A DNA stretch of 12,523 nt from an uncultured Collinsella sp. (lineage in GTDB: Bacteria > Actinomycetota > Coriobacteriia > Coriobacteriales > Coriobacteriaceae): assembly GCA_900554465.1 (NCBI GenBank), contig USHF01000026.1, forward strand, positions 1-12,523. Reading direction: 5' to 3'. A model generated the notes under the pieces. That model was not told where the DNA came from. It made no database searches and saw only the letters and a program-made list of their open reading frames with translations. Below are positions 7,994 to 12,523 of this stretch, in pieces. Made by a program: the position numbers and the translations under genes. The stretch's first letter is position 1; every line of letters starts with the position of its first letter.

Positions 7994-8060
7994 AGTTGCG
8001 GTGGAATACGGAGTAGATAAGGCCTTTGACAGCCAAAACAGTCCGTATTTCACCGCAACT
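7994..8060. repeat. Long inverted repeat (19-bp arms) between kdpE and the feo locus
   Basis: AGTTGCGGTGGAATACGGA (7994-8012) is repeated inverted at 8042-8060 with a single difference, leaving a 29-nt loop that itself contains the palindrome AAGGCCTT. In plus-strand RNA the odd pair is G-U, so the 19-bp stem would be uninterrupted. In minus-strand RNA the stem is followed by five U residues, so it could end transcription coming from the feo side; on the plus strand no U-run follows. Its length and clean arms also fit a dispersed palindromic (REP- or MITE-like) element. It lies between convergent genes. Confidence 0.7.
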
Positions 8061-8117
8061 GATTTAACGATACCCTAAAAATACTCTTCAACTCGCCGCG
8101 CTCGCGTCCAAATGCGC

Positions 8118-8153
8118 AAAGCGCCCCGCGAACGAATGCTCGCGGGGCGCTTT
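8118..8153. terminator. Bidirectional hairpin terminator between convergent kdpE and feo genes
   Basis: AAAGCGCCCCGCGA (8118-8131) pairs perfectly with TCGCGGGGCGCTTT (8140-8153) around an 8-nt loop. The very GC-rich 14-bp stem carries A-runs on one side and T-runs on the other, so it can act in both directions, though the U-tract is short (3 nt). It lies 12 nt after the stop of the Cys-rich gene (minus) and 138 nt after kdpE (plus). Confidence 0.75.
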
Positions 8154-8165
8154 GATGTCCGGGCC

Positions 8166-8366
8166 TTACTTGATACCACGGCCCAAGTCTTCGGCGATTT
8201 TGTCCACGCCCTTAAGCGCGGCGCACGTCTTTTTGTTGGAGCAATGCCCGGTGCAAACGCCACCTTGAGCGCAGTCGGCGCAGGTGCCCTTGCGGTAGAT
8301 GCGCACGCACACCGCGACAAACGCAATGCCGACAACAGCCAGTACAACAATATCGATAGGTGCCAT
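8166..8366 (-). CDS. FeoB-associated Cys-rich small membrane protein
   Basis: A 66-residue peptide with one N-terminal membrane span (about 4-23), a short basic stretch (RIYRKG) and a cluster of cysteines: Cys29, Cys32, Cys38, Cys42 and Cys48, plus Cys20 inside the span. This layout, together with its place just downstream of feoB, matches the FeoB-associated Cys-rich membrane protein family found in many anaerobic Gram-positive bacteria. Its biochemical role is not established; iron binding by the cysteines or an accessory role like FeoC is the usual guess. The ATG at 8364-8366 has a strong ribosome site (GGAGG, 6-nt spacing). The basic residues after the span suggest that the Cys-rich tail faces the cytoplasm. 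A terminator separates it from feoB, and the gap is 175 bp, so it may have its own promoter. Confidence 0.85.
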   Translation of the reverse strand: MAPIDIVVLAVVGIAFVAVCVRIYRKGTCADCAQGGVCTGHCSNKKTCAALKGVDKIAEDLGRGIK

Positions 8367-8413
8367 AGCAAGCCTCCTCTAGTTAACCACCACTTACTTT
8401 ACCCCATTCTCCA

Positions 8414-8446
8414 CCTACCAAAAAGGGACAGGTTTATTTTGGTCGG
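8414..8446. repeat. Short palindromic element downstream of feoB
   Basis: CCTACCAAAA (8414-8423) and TTTTGGTCGG (8437-8446) are inverted copies with one mismatch, enclosing a 13-nt centre that contains AGGGACAGG. A plus-strand transcript would have TTTT right after the stem. CTACCAAAAAG occurs again at about 8476-8486 beside the feoB terminator. The AAGGGACAG core resembles that of the palindrome at 11673-11703. Looks like a dispersed intergenic repeat; unproven. Confidence 0.45.
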
Positions 8447-8479
8447 TTTTATCTGCGGAAACGCCACATCTCCCCTACC

Positions 8480-8512
8480 AAAAAGCCCGAGTGTCGCTGG
8501 GACACCCGGGCT
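8480..8512 (-). terminator. Rho-independent terminator of feoB
   Basis: On the minus strand AGCCCGGGTGTC (from 8512-8501) pairs with GACACTCGGGCT (8495-8484) around a 5-nt loop, followed by TTTT. The one irregular position is a G-U pair in minus-strand RNA but an A-C mismatch in plus-strand RNA, which supports the minus direction. It lies about 30 nt after the feoB stop. Confidence 0.85.
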
Positions 8513-8541
8513 CGTGGAAAGGGGCTAATCCTTATTCGGAC

Positions 8542-10869
8542 TTAAGCGGAAACTGCGGCGGAAGCGGTGTTGGTCTCATCCTCGTCGGTCCAAGCGTGCT
8601 TGGGCATGGGACGGAAGATCTGGAAGAGCATCGCAACCAGCAGCACGATGGCCACAACCGTCCAGATACCAAACTGGCCAAGGACAAGCAGGTTGTAGAA
8701 CTGGTTGATGAACAGGCCGATGACCCAAGCGAAGGCGCACTCGTAGCCGATGGCAATCGCGGTCCACTTACCGGAGTCCATCTGATTGCGGATAGTGCCC
8801 ATGGCGGCAAAGCACGGGGCGCACAGCAGGTTGAAAGCACCGAAGGCAACGCAGGCGCCCATAGTCGGGAACATGCCGGCAAACGCGGTCCACAGGCTCG
8901 GGTCGGTCTCGGCGGCGTCAGCAACCGACAGCAGCGAGCCGGCGGTGGCGACGACGTTCTCCTTAGCGACAAGGCCAGAGACAGTCAGCGCAGTTGCCTG
9001 CCAGGTGCTAAAGCCGAGCGGGGCGAAGATCCAAGCGACCAGGTTGCCGAGCATGGCAAGCACAGAGTAGTCCATGAACTCCTCGGGGATGCCGTCCATC
9101 GCGGGCAGGAAGCCAAAGGAACCGTTGTAGCTACCAAAGTTGGAGAGGAACCAAACGACGACGGTGGACGCGAAGATGACCGTGCCGGCCTTCTTGATAA
9201 AGGCCCAGCAGCGCTCCCACACGTGCAGCGCCCAAGAGCGGATCGCCGGGAAGTGGTAGGCGGGAAGCTCCATAACGAACGGCGTCGGGCGACCGGCGAA
9301 GAGCTTGGTCTTCTTGAGCATGAGGCCCGAGGCGATGACGGCAAAGACGCCCAAGAAGTAGAAGAGCGGGCTGATCCATGCGGCGGTGGTGGAAGAATCG
9401 CCGATGATGGAGCCCATGAGCAGGGCGATGATCGGCAGCTTAGCGCCACAGGGAATGAACGTGGTGGTCATGACCGTCATGCGGCGGTCCTTCTCGTTCT
9501 CGATGGTCTTGGTGGCCATGACGCCGGGGACGCCGCAGCCCGAGGACACGAGCATGGGGATAAAGGACTTACCGGACAGGCCAAACCGGCGGAACACGCG
9601 GTCCATGATGAAGGCGACACGGGCCATGTAGCCGCAGTCCTCCAGGAAGGACAGCATCACAAAGAGCAGGAACATCTGCGGAACGAAGCCGAAGATGGCG
9701 CCTAAGCCGCCGACGATACCGTCGCAGACCAGCGAATCAACCAGGCCGCCGTCCTCGGTACCACCCGCCACAAGGGCGTCGTGCACCACGGTGGTAATAC
9801 CCGGGACATAGGGGCCGTACTGCGCCGGGTCGATCGAGTCGGCGGCGTCACCCGCAGCCTCGACAGCTGCGTCGTAGGCGTCGCGGCCCTGGCCGAGCAC
9901 ATACCAACCGTCGGTGCCAAAGAGCTGGTCGTTGGTGAAGTCGGTTACCGTGCCGCCCAAGGTGGAAACGGCGATGTAGTACACGCAGAACATGATGACT
10001 ACGAAGATCGGCAGGCCCAGGATACGGTTGGTAACCACACGGTCGATCTTCTCGGAGGTGCTCATCTTGGCCGGAGCCTTGGTGAGGCACTCGTCAATGA
10101 TGTGGGCAATGACGCCGTAGCGCTCGCCGGTGATGATGGACTCGGCGTCGTCGTCGCAGTCCTGTTCGCACTGGGCGACCAGCTGCTCCACGCGAGCGGC
10201 CTTCTCCTTAGTGAGGTTGATGAGCTTGCAGGCGTCCGCGTCGCGCTCAAACAGCTTAACGGCGTAGTAGCGACGCTTGTTGGCGGGAACGCTCGCAGGC
10301 AGGTTATTCTCGATGTGGTCCAGAACGTCCTCGATGGAGGAATCGAACTTGTGCTCCGGCACCTGGCCCTTGGAAGCAGCGGACTTCTTGACCTGCTCGA
10401 ACAGCTCCTTGATGCCCTTGTTCTTAAGAGCCGAGATCATCATGACCGGACAGCCGAGCTTCTTGGAGAGCTTGTCCGTGTCGATCTTGTCGCCGTTCTT
10501 CTCGACCAAGTCGGCCATGTTGAGGGCGACGACCACGGGCAGGCCGGTCTCGATAACCTGAAGCGCCAGGTACAGGTTGCGCTCGAGGTTGGTGGCGTCG
10601 ACCACCTGGACGACGACATCGGGCTCGCCGCTCATGAGGTAATCGCGCGAGCATTGCTCCTCGGGGCTGTAGGGGGAAAGCGAGTAGATGCCAGGGAGGT
10701 CTGTGATGGTAACGTTCTTGTCGCTTAGGAGCTTGGCCTCCTTTTTCTCAACCGTGACGCCGGGCCAGTTGCCAACGTAGCCGTTGGCGCCCGTGATCAG
10801 GTTGAAAAGCGTGGTCTTGCCACAGTTGGGGTTACCCGCCAGCGCGACATGGATCTGAGAATCCGCCAT
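8542..10869 (-). CDS. feoB: FeoB, ferrous iron transporter with N-terminal GTPase domain
   Basis: FeoB moves Fe2+ into the cell, controlled by a fused G-protein domain. In this 775-residue protein the GTPase motifs are G1 GNPNCGKTT (12-20), G2 GVTVEKK (37-43), G3 DLPG (57-60), G4 NMAD (117-120) and G5 SALK (146-149). A GDI-like helical region follows (about 165-275). The membrane part shows both gate motifs, GCGVPG (444-449) and IPCGAKLP (472-479), plus FVPQMFLLF (395-403), LEDCGYMARVAF (409-420), SWALHVWERCWAFIKKAG (545-562) and LVAKENVVAT (633-642). A polar Ala/Asp/Gly-rich stretch at about 308-380, between the first two spans, is longer than in E. coli FeoB. The start at 10869 has AGAAGGA 4-5 nt upstream. 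It follows the two feoA genes after 123 bp that contain an operator-like repeat. Confidence 0.97.
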   Translation of the reverse strand: MADSQIHVALAGNPNCGKTTLFNLITGANGYVGNWPGVTVEKKEAKLLSDKNVTITDLPGIYSLSPYSPEEQCSRDYLMSGEPDVVVQVVDATNLERNLYLALQVIETGLPVVVALNMADLVEKNGDKIDTDKLSKKLGCPVMMISALKNKGIKELFEQVKKSAASKGQVPEHKFDSSIEDVLDHIENNLPASVPANKRRYYAVKLFERDADACKLINLTKEKAARVEQLVAQCEQDCDDDAESIITGERYGVIAHIIDECLTKAPAKMSTSEKIDRVVTNRILGLPIFVVIMFCVYYIAVSTLGGTVTDFTNDQLFGTDGWYVLGQGRDAYDAAVEAAGDAADSIDPAQYGPYVPGITTVVHDALVAGGTEDGGLVDSLVCDGIVGGLGAIFGFVPQMFLLFVMLSFLEDCGYMARVAFIMDRVFRRFGLSGKSFIPMLVSSGCGVPGVMATKTIENEKDRRMTVMTTTFIPCGAKLPIIALLMGSIIGDSSTTAAWISPLFYFLGVFAVIASGLMLKKTKLFAGRPTPFVMELPAYHFPAIRSWALHVWERCWAFIKKAGTVIFASTVVVWFLSNFGSYNGSFGFLPAMDGIPEEFMDYSVLAMLGNLVAWIFAPLGFSTWQATALTVSGLVAKENVVATAGSLLSVADAAETDPSLWTAFAGMFPTMGACVAFGAFNLLCAPCFAAMGTIRNQMDSGKWTAIAIGYECAFAWVIGLFINQFYNLLVLGQFGIWTVVAIVLLVAMLFQIFRPMPKHAWTDEDETNTASAAVSA

Positions 10870-10890
10870 TCAATCCTTCTTCCTTGTGTG

Positions 10891-10914
10891 CCTGCGCTGC
10901 TTTCTCCGCGCAGG
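10891..10914 (-). other. Hairpin in the feoB leader
   Basis: CCTGCGC and GCGCAGG form a perfect 7-bp GC-rich stem around a 10-nt loop, about 22-45 nt upstream of the feoB start and just before its ribosome site. No U-tract follows in the transcribed direction, so it is not an ordinary terminator. It could protect a processed feoB mRNA or influence translation. Confidence 0.4.
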
Positions 10915-10944
10915 CTGGATAATGTGCTTTAAAGTTGCTGCATT

Positions 10945-10964
10945 AAGTTAGAAATACCTAACTT
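10945..10964. promoter_or_regulatory. Candidate iron-regulator operator before feoB
   Basis: AAGTTAG (10945-10951) and CTAACTT (10958-10964) form a perfect 7-bp inverted repeat with a 6-bp spacer, in an AT-rich island between feoA and feoB. Size and the TTAG...CTAA core recall DtxR/IdeR-family iron boxes, though it is not the classical 19-bp consensus. Read on the minus strand the half-site is AAAGTTAG, similar to AAAAGTTAACC before the first feoA. A separate regulated feoB promoter here is inference. Confidence 0.45.
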
Positions 10965-10992
10965 TACCTGCAGAAATATACGCCGCAAGCCC

Positions 10993-11214
10993 TTACTGGA
11001 CCTCTACGACGGCAGCCTCTTCCTTGCGGATGGAAAGCTCGTAGCCGCGTACGTTGATCTCGACCGGATCACCGAGCGGCGCAACCTTTACGACCTTGAA
11101 TGAAGTGCCCTTGATGAGCCCCAGGTCCATAAGGTGGCGGCGCAGCGCGCCCTCACCGTGAAGCTTGACGATGGTAGAGCTCTCGCCTACCTTAACGTCA
11201 CCCAACGTCTTCAT
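10993..11214 (-). CDS. feoA: FeoA domain protein (second of two, adjacent to feoB)
   Basis: FeoA is a small cytoplasmic SH3-like protein needed for full FeoB activity. This 73-residue copy is a standard full-length FeoA: it contains RRHLMDLGLIKGTSFKVVKV (25-44), then APLGDPVEINVRGYELSIRK (45-64), the most diagnostic block. It lies 39 nt after the upstream feoA and 123 nt before feoB, same strand. The ATG at 11212-11214 has GGGGG about 8 nt upstream. Of the two FeoA copies this one is closest to the canonical sequence, so it is the likelier FeoB partner. No unusual residues are seen. Confidence 0.93.
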   Translation of the reverse strand: MKTLGDVKVGESSTIVKLHGEGALRRHLMDLGLIKGTSFKVVKVAPLGDPVEINVRGYELSIRKEEAAVVEVQ

Positions 11215-11253
11215 CCTCTTGTCCCCCTTTCGGTTTTAATGAAATGCTGCGGA

Positions 11254-11496
11254 CTAACCGACGGTCATGATGTGCATGGCAACCTTGGAATCGATGCCAA
11301 AACGTGCGCCCAGCACGGTGACGATGATATTGGCACCACTCGAGCTCACCACGTGAATCTCGCTGCCCTCGACAAAGCCGAGGTCCTTGAGGTGGTGCTT
11401 CATGTCCTGATTGCCCTTTACACGAGACACGTGCACGGTTTCGCCCGCCTTTACCATCGAGAGCGGCAAAGCCGGCATCTGCGGTCCGCAAGACAT
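11254..11496 (-). CDS. feoA: FeoA domain protein (first of two)
   Basis: An 80-residue FeoA-like protein and the first gene of the feo cluster. After a short N-terminal extension (MSCGPQMPALPLSMVKAG) it has MKHHLKDLGFVEGSEIHVV (32-50), SSSGANIIVTVLGARFGIDS (51-70) and MHIMTVG at the end, following the SH3-like FeoA fold. It differs clearly from the second copy, so the two are old paralogues rather than a recent duplication; paired FeoA genes before FeoB are seen in various anaerobes. The ATG at 11494-11496 is preceded by AGGAG with 7-nt spacing. The long inverted repeat at 11540-11593 lies 44 bp upstream and probably overlaps its promoter. What each copy does separately is unknown. Confidence 0.92.
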   Translation of the reverse strand: MSCGPQMPALPLSMVKAGETVHVSRVKGNQDMKHHLKDLGFVEGSEIHVVSSSGANIIVTVLGARFGIDSKVAMHIMTVG

Positions 11497-11539
11497 GAGT
11501 GCGCTCCTAACGTCAGTTCGTCCTCAACATCGACGCAGC

Positions 11540-11593
11540 AAAAGTTAACCACGTCTATGTTCGCTATAGTAAACTAACACGTGGTTAACTTTT
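11540..11593. promoter_or_regulatory. Long inverted repeat at the feo promoter, candidate iron-responsive operator
   Basis: AAAAGTTAACCACGT (11540-11554) and ACGTGGTTAACTTTT (11579-11593) are perfect 15-bp inverted copies separated by 24 bp. Each arm contains the 6-bp palindrome GTTAAC, and the AT-rich centre contains TACTAT/TATAGC on the minus strand, which could serve as a -10. It begins 44 bp before the first feoA. Two arms flanking a promoter suggest two operator sites for one regulator, possibly a DtxR-type iron repressor. No -35 could be fixed with confidence. Confidence 0.55.
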
Positions 11594-11636
11594 TGAAAAG
11601 GGTCCCTATTCAGTTTTCGAAAAAGTTTCCCATACG

Positions 11637-11666
11637 AAACAAAAGAGGCGCCGCAAAGAGCGCCTC
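11637..11666 (-). terminator. Rho-independent terminator of the HPr gene
   Basis: On the minus strand GAGGCGC (11666-11660) and GCGCCTC (11651-11645) form a perfect 7-bp stem with an 8-nt loop, followed by TTTTGTTT. It lies about 45 nt beyond the HPr stop and ends that transcript before the feo promoter. Confidence 0.8.
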
Positions 11667-11672
11667 CCAGAG

Positions 11673-11703
11673 ATGTGACAAAGGGACTGTCCCTTTGTCA
11701 CAT
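11673..11703. repeat. 31-bp perfect palindrome after the HPr gene
   Basis: ATGTGACAAAGGGAC (11673-11687) is followed by a single T and then its exact reverse complement (11689-11703). Such a sequence would form a cruciform or tight hairpin, and it lies between the HPr stop and its terminator. There is no U-tract. The core GGGACTGTCCC relates to the AGGGACAGG of the element at 8414-8446. I believe similar palindromes recur in gut bacterial genomes, from memory only. Confidence 0.65.
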
Positions 11704-11711
11704 TGTTGCGT

Positions 11712-11960
11712 TTAGAGCGAGAGGTTTCTGATCGACGTGACACACGAAGCCTCGTCTACGCCCGAAACGCGAAAGACGACGTCCTCGCCACATTCGCCGT
11801 AAAGCGCCATGAGGCCCATCACGTCACGGCCGTCGGTATGGCGATCGCCGATGCTGACCGATACGTTGCTACGATGCTTGGCAATAATGTCATAGAGCAG
11901 CGCAACCGGGCGGGCATGCAATCCCAACGGATCTTTAATCGTCTTTGTAAACTCGACCAT
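11712..11960 (-). CDS. ptsH: HPr-family phosphocarrier protein
   Basis: HPr carries phosphate from enzyme I to sugar-specific enzyme II proteins of the phosphotransferase system, in the cytoplasm. The 82-residue protein has the active-site block GLHARP (13-18) with phosphorylatable His15 and Arg17, and VMGLMAL (47-53) in the second helix region. Length is normal. At position 46, where Gram-positive HPr has the regulatory serine, this protein has Asp (GRDVMG), which resembles the S46D phospho-mimic. The start at 11960 has GGAGGGG close upstream; an in-frame extension to 12047 runs through the promoter region and is rejected. It has its own terminator, and no other phosphotransferase gene is nearby, so it could be the general HPr or a paralogue with a special role. 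Confidence 0.85.
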   Translation of the reverse strand: MVEFTKTIKDPLGLHARPVALLYDIIAKHRSNVSVSIGDRHTDGRDVMGLMALYGECGEDVVFRVSGVDEASCVTSIRNLSL

Positions 11961-12014
11961 GTCCCCTCCCGCGGCATCGTGCATTCGGCCGGCAAACCCA
12001 GCCACGTGGTAGTT

Positions 12015-12020
12015 ATTGTA
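12015..12020 (-). promoter_or_regulatory. Possible -10 element for the HPr gene
   Basis: TACAAT on the minus strand (five of six matches to TATAAT) lies 54 bp before the HPr start, between the aspS terminator and the gene. The region 17 bp upstream (GGGACGGG) holds no recognisable -35. A CCACGTGG palindrome (12002-12009) lies just downstream. Confidence 0.4.
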
Positions 12021-12044
12021 CGTTACCGGCGCACCCCCGTCCCA

Positions 12045-12080
12045 CAAAAAACGAGGGAAGGAGCGCGTCCTTCCCTCGTT
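12045..12080 (-). terminator. Rho-independent terminator of aspS
   Basis: AACGAGGGAAGGA and TCCTTCCCTCGTT (12050-12062 and 12068-12080) form a perfect 13-bp stem around a 5-nt loop. On the minus strand the stem runs into seven T residues. It begins 24 nt after the aspS stop. Confidence 0.92.
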
Positions 12081-12103
12081 ACGGGCAATATGTAGCCGCT
12101 TGC

Positions 12104-12523
12104 CTACATCAGGCGCAGGCTGACGTCCTTGAGCTGGGCGCCGGAAACAGCACTTGGGGCGCCCGACATGAGATCAGAGCCGCTGGCCGTCTTGGGGAAC
12201 GCCATGACGTCGCGGATGGAGTCGGAGCCGGTGAGCAGCATGCACACGCGATCCAGGCCCAGAGCGAAACCGCCCATCGGGGGCGCACCAAACTTGAGGG
12301 CCTCCATGAGGAAGCCGAACTGCGACTCGGCGCGCTCCTCGGTAAAGCCCAGGAGCTTGAGCATGGACATCTGCATCTCGGCGTTGTGGATACGCATACC
12401 ACCGCCGCCGGCCTCAAAGCCGTCCATGACAAAGTCGTAGGTGCACGAACCGGCTGCCAGCGGGTCGGCCTCGATCTTGGCGATGTCGGTCTCGGTCGGC
12501 AGGGTGAAGGGCTGGTGCTCGGC
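12104..12523 (-). CDS. aspS: Aspartyl-tRNA synthetase (partial, C-terminal 139 residues)
   Basis: AspRS is a class II synthetase that charges tRNA with aspartate. The visible end begins in the catalytic core with HQPFTLP (3-9 of the fragment), then YDFVMDGFEAGGGGMRIHN (29-47), the class II motif 3 GFALGLDRVCMLLTG (85-99) with its Arg92, and SIRDVMAFPKT (102-112), which is specific to AspRS rather than LysRS or AsnRS. The frame is open to the right edge, so the N-terminal anticodon-binding domain and motifs 1 and 2 lie outside. The block APPMGG has Met where many AspRS have His (APPHGG). A strong terminator follows the stop. It appears to be the normal housekeeping copy. Confidence 0.95.
   Translation of the reverse strand, partial: AEHQPFTLPTETDIAKIEADPLAAGSCTYDFVMDGFEAGGGGMRIHNAEMQMSMLKLLGFTEERAESQFGFLMEALKFGAPPMGGFALGLDRVCMLLTGSDSIRDVMAFPKTASGSDLMSGAPSAVSGAQLKDVSLRLM

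Noticed and set aside
8491..9705. A 404-codon plus-strand frame opposite feoB
   Set aside because: Antisense shadow of feoB with His/Asp/Gly-rich composition; overlaps the feoB terminator.
11614..11623. TTTTCGAAAA palindrome upstream of the feo promoter
   Set aside because: Short, AT-rich, and not placed relative to any promoter element I can define.
12002..12009. CCACGTGG palindrome before the HPr gene, similar to ACACGTGG in the feo repeat
   Set aside because: An 8-bp palindrome shared over a few bases is easily due to chance; no other support for common control.
1..12523. CRISPR array, tRNA, insertion sequence or prophage genes
   Set aside because: No regularly spaced repeats, tRNA-like cloverleaf, transposase or phage motif was seen; genes are tightly packed housekeeping and transport functions.

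Overview
The window is a compact, GC-rich stretch of bacterial chromosome with no sign of mobile DNA. Long open frames on the wrong strand, actinobacterial-looking codon use, a FeoA-FeoA-FeoB iron locus ending in a small Cys-rich membrane protein, and a KdpD of the Gram-positive anaerobe type suggest a gut Coriobacteriia such as Collinsella. That assignment is inference; no rRNA or other marker gene is present to fix it.

Layout. Positions 1-4303 (minus strand) hold kdpF-kdpA-kdpB-kdpC, the ATP-driven high-affinity K+ pump; kdpC runs off the left edge. Positions 4304-4546 form a divergent control region. Positions 4547-7979 (plus strand) hold kdpD and kdpE, the sensor kinase and response regulator expected to switch the pump on; their frames overlap by 8 nt. 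The region 7980-8165, between convergent genes, holds two strong inverted repeats. Positions 8166-11496 (minus strand) form a ferrous-iron locus read as feoA, feoA, feoB and a FeoB-associated Cys-rich peptide. Next come an HPr-like phosphocarrier (11712-11960, minus) and the C-terminal part of aspartyl-tRNA synthetase (12104-12523, minus, cut by the right edge). No gap without a gene exceeds about 245 bp.

How it works. KdpA, KdpB, KdpC and KdpF make one membrane complex, and KdpDE would activate it from the divergent promoter. A pair of 11-bp direct repeats sits 4 bp upstream of a 17-bp-spaced promoter-like element reading into kdpF, which is how an OmpR-family activator such as KdpE usually binds. 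FeoB carries Fe2+ inward with FeoA helpers. Two inverted repeats sharing an AAAGTTA half lie before the first feoA and before feoB and are candidate iron-regulator operators.

The most notable points are: KdpD has Tyr where the family has the Walker B Asp (Y119); HPr keeps its catalytic His15 but has Asp at position 46, where Gram-positive HPr has the regulatory Ser; a long perfect inverted repeat lies at the feo promoter; and three distinct intergenic palindromes look like dispersed repeats. The gene content itself is conventional, and I see no clearly new multi-gene system.
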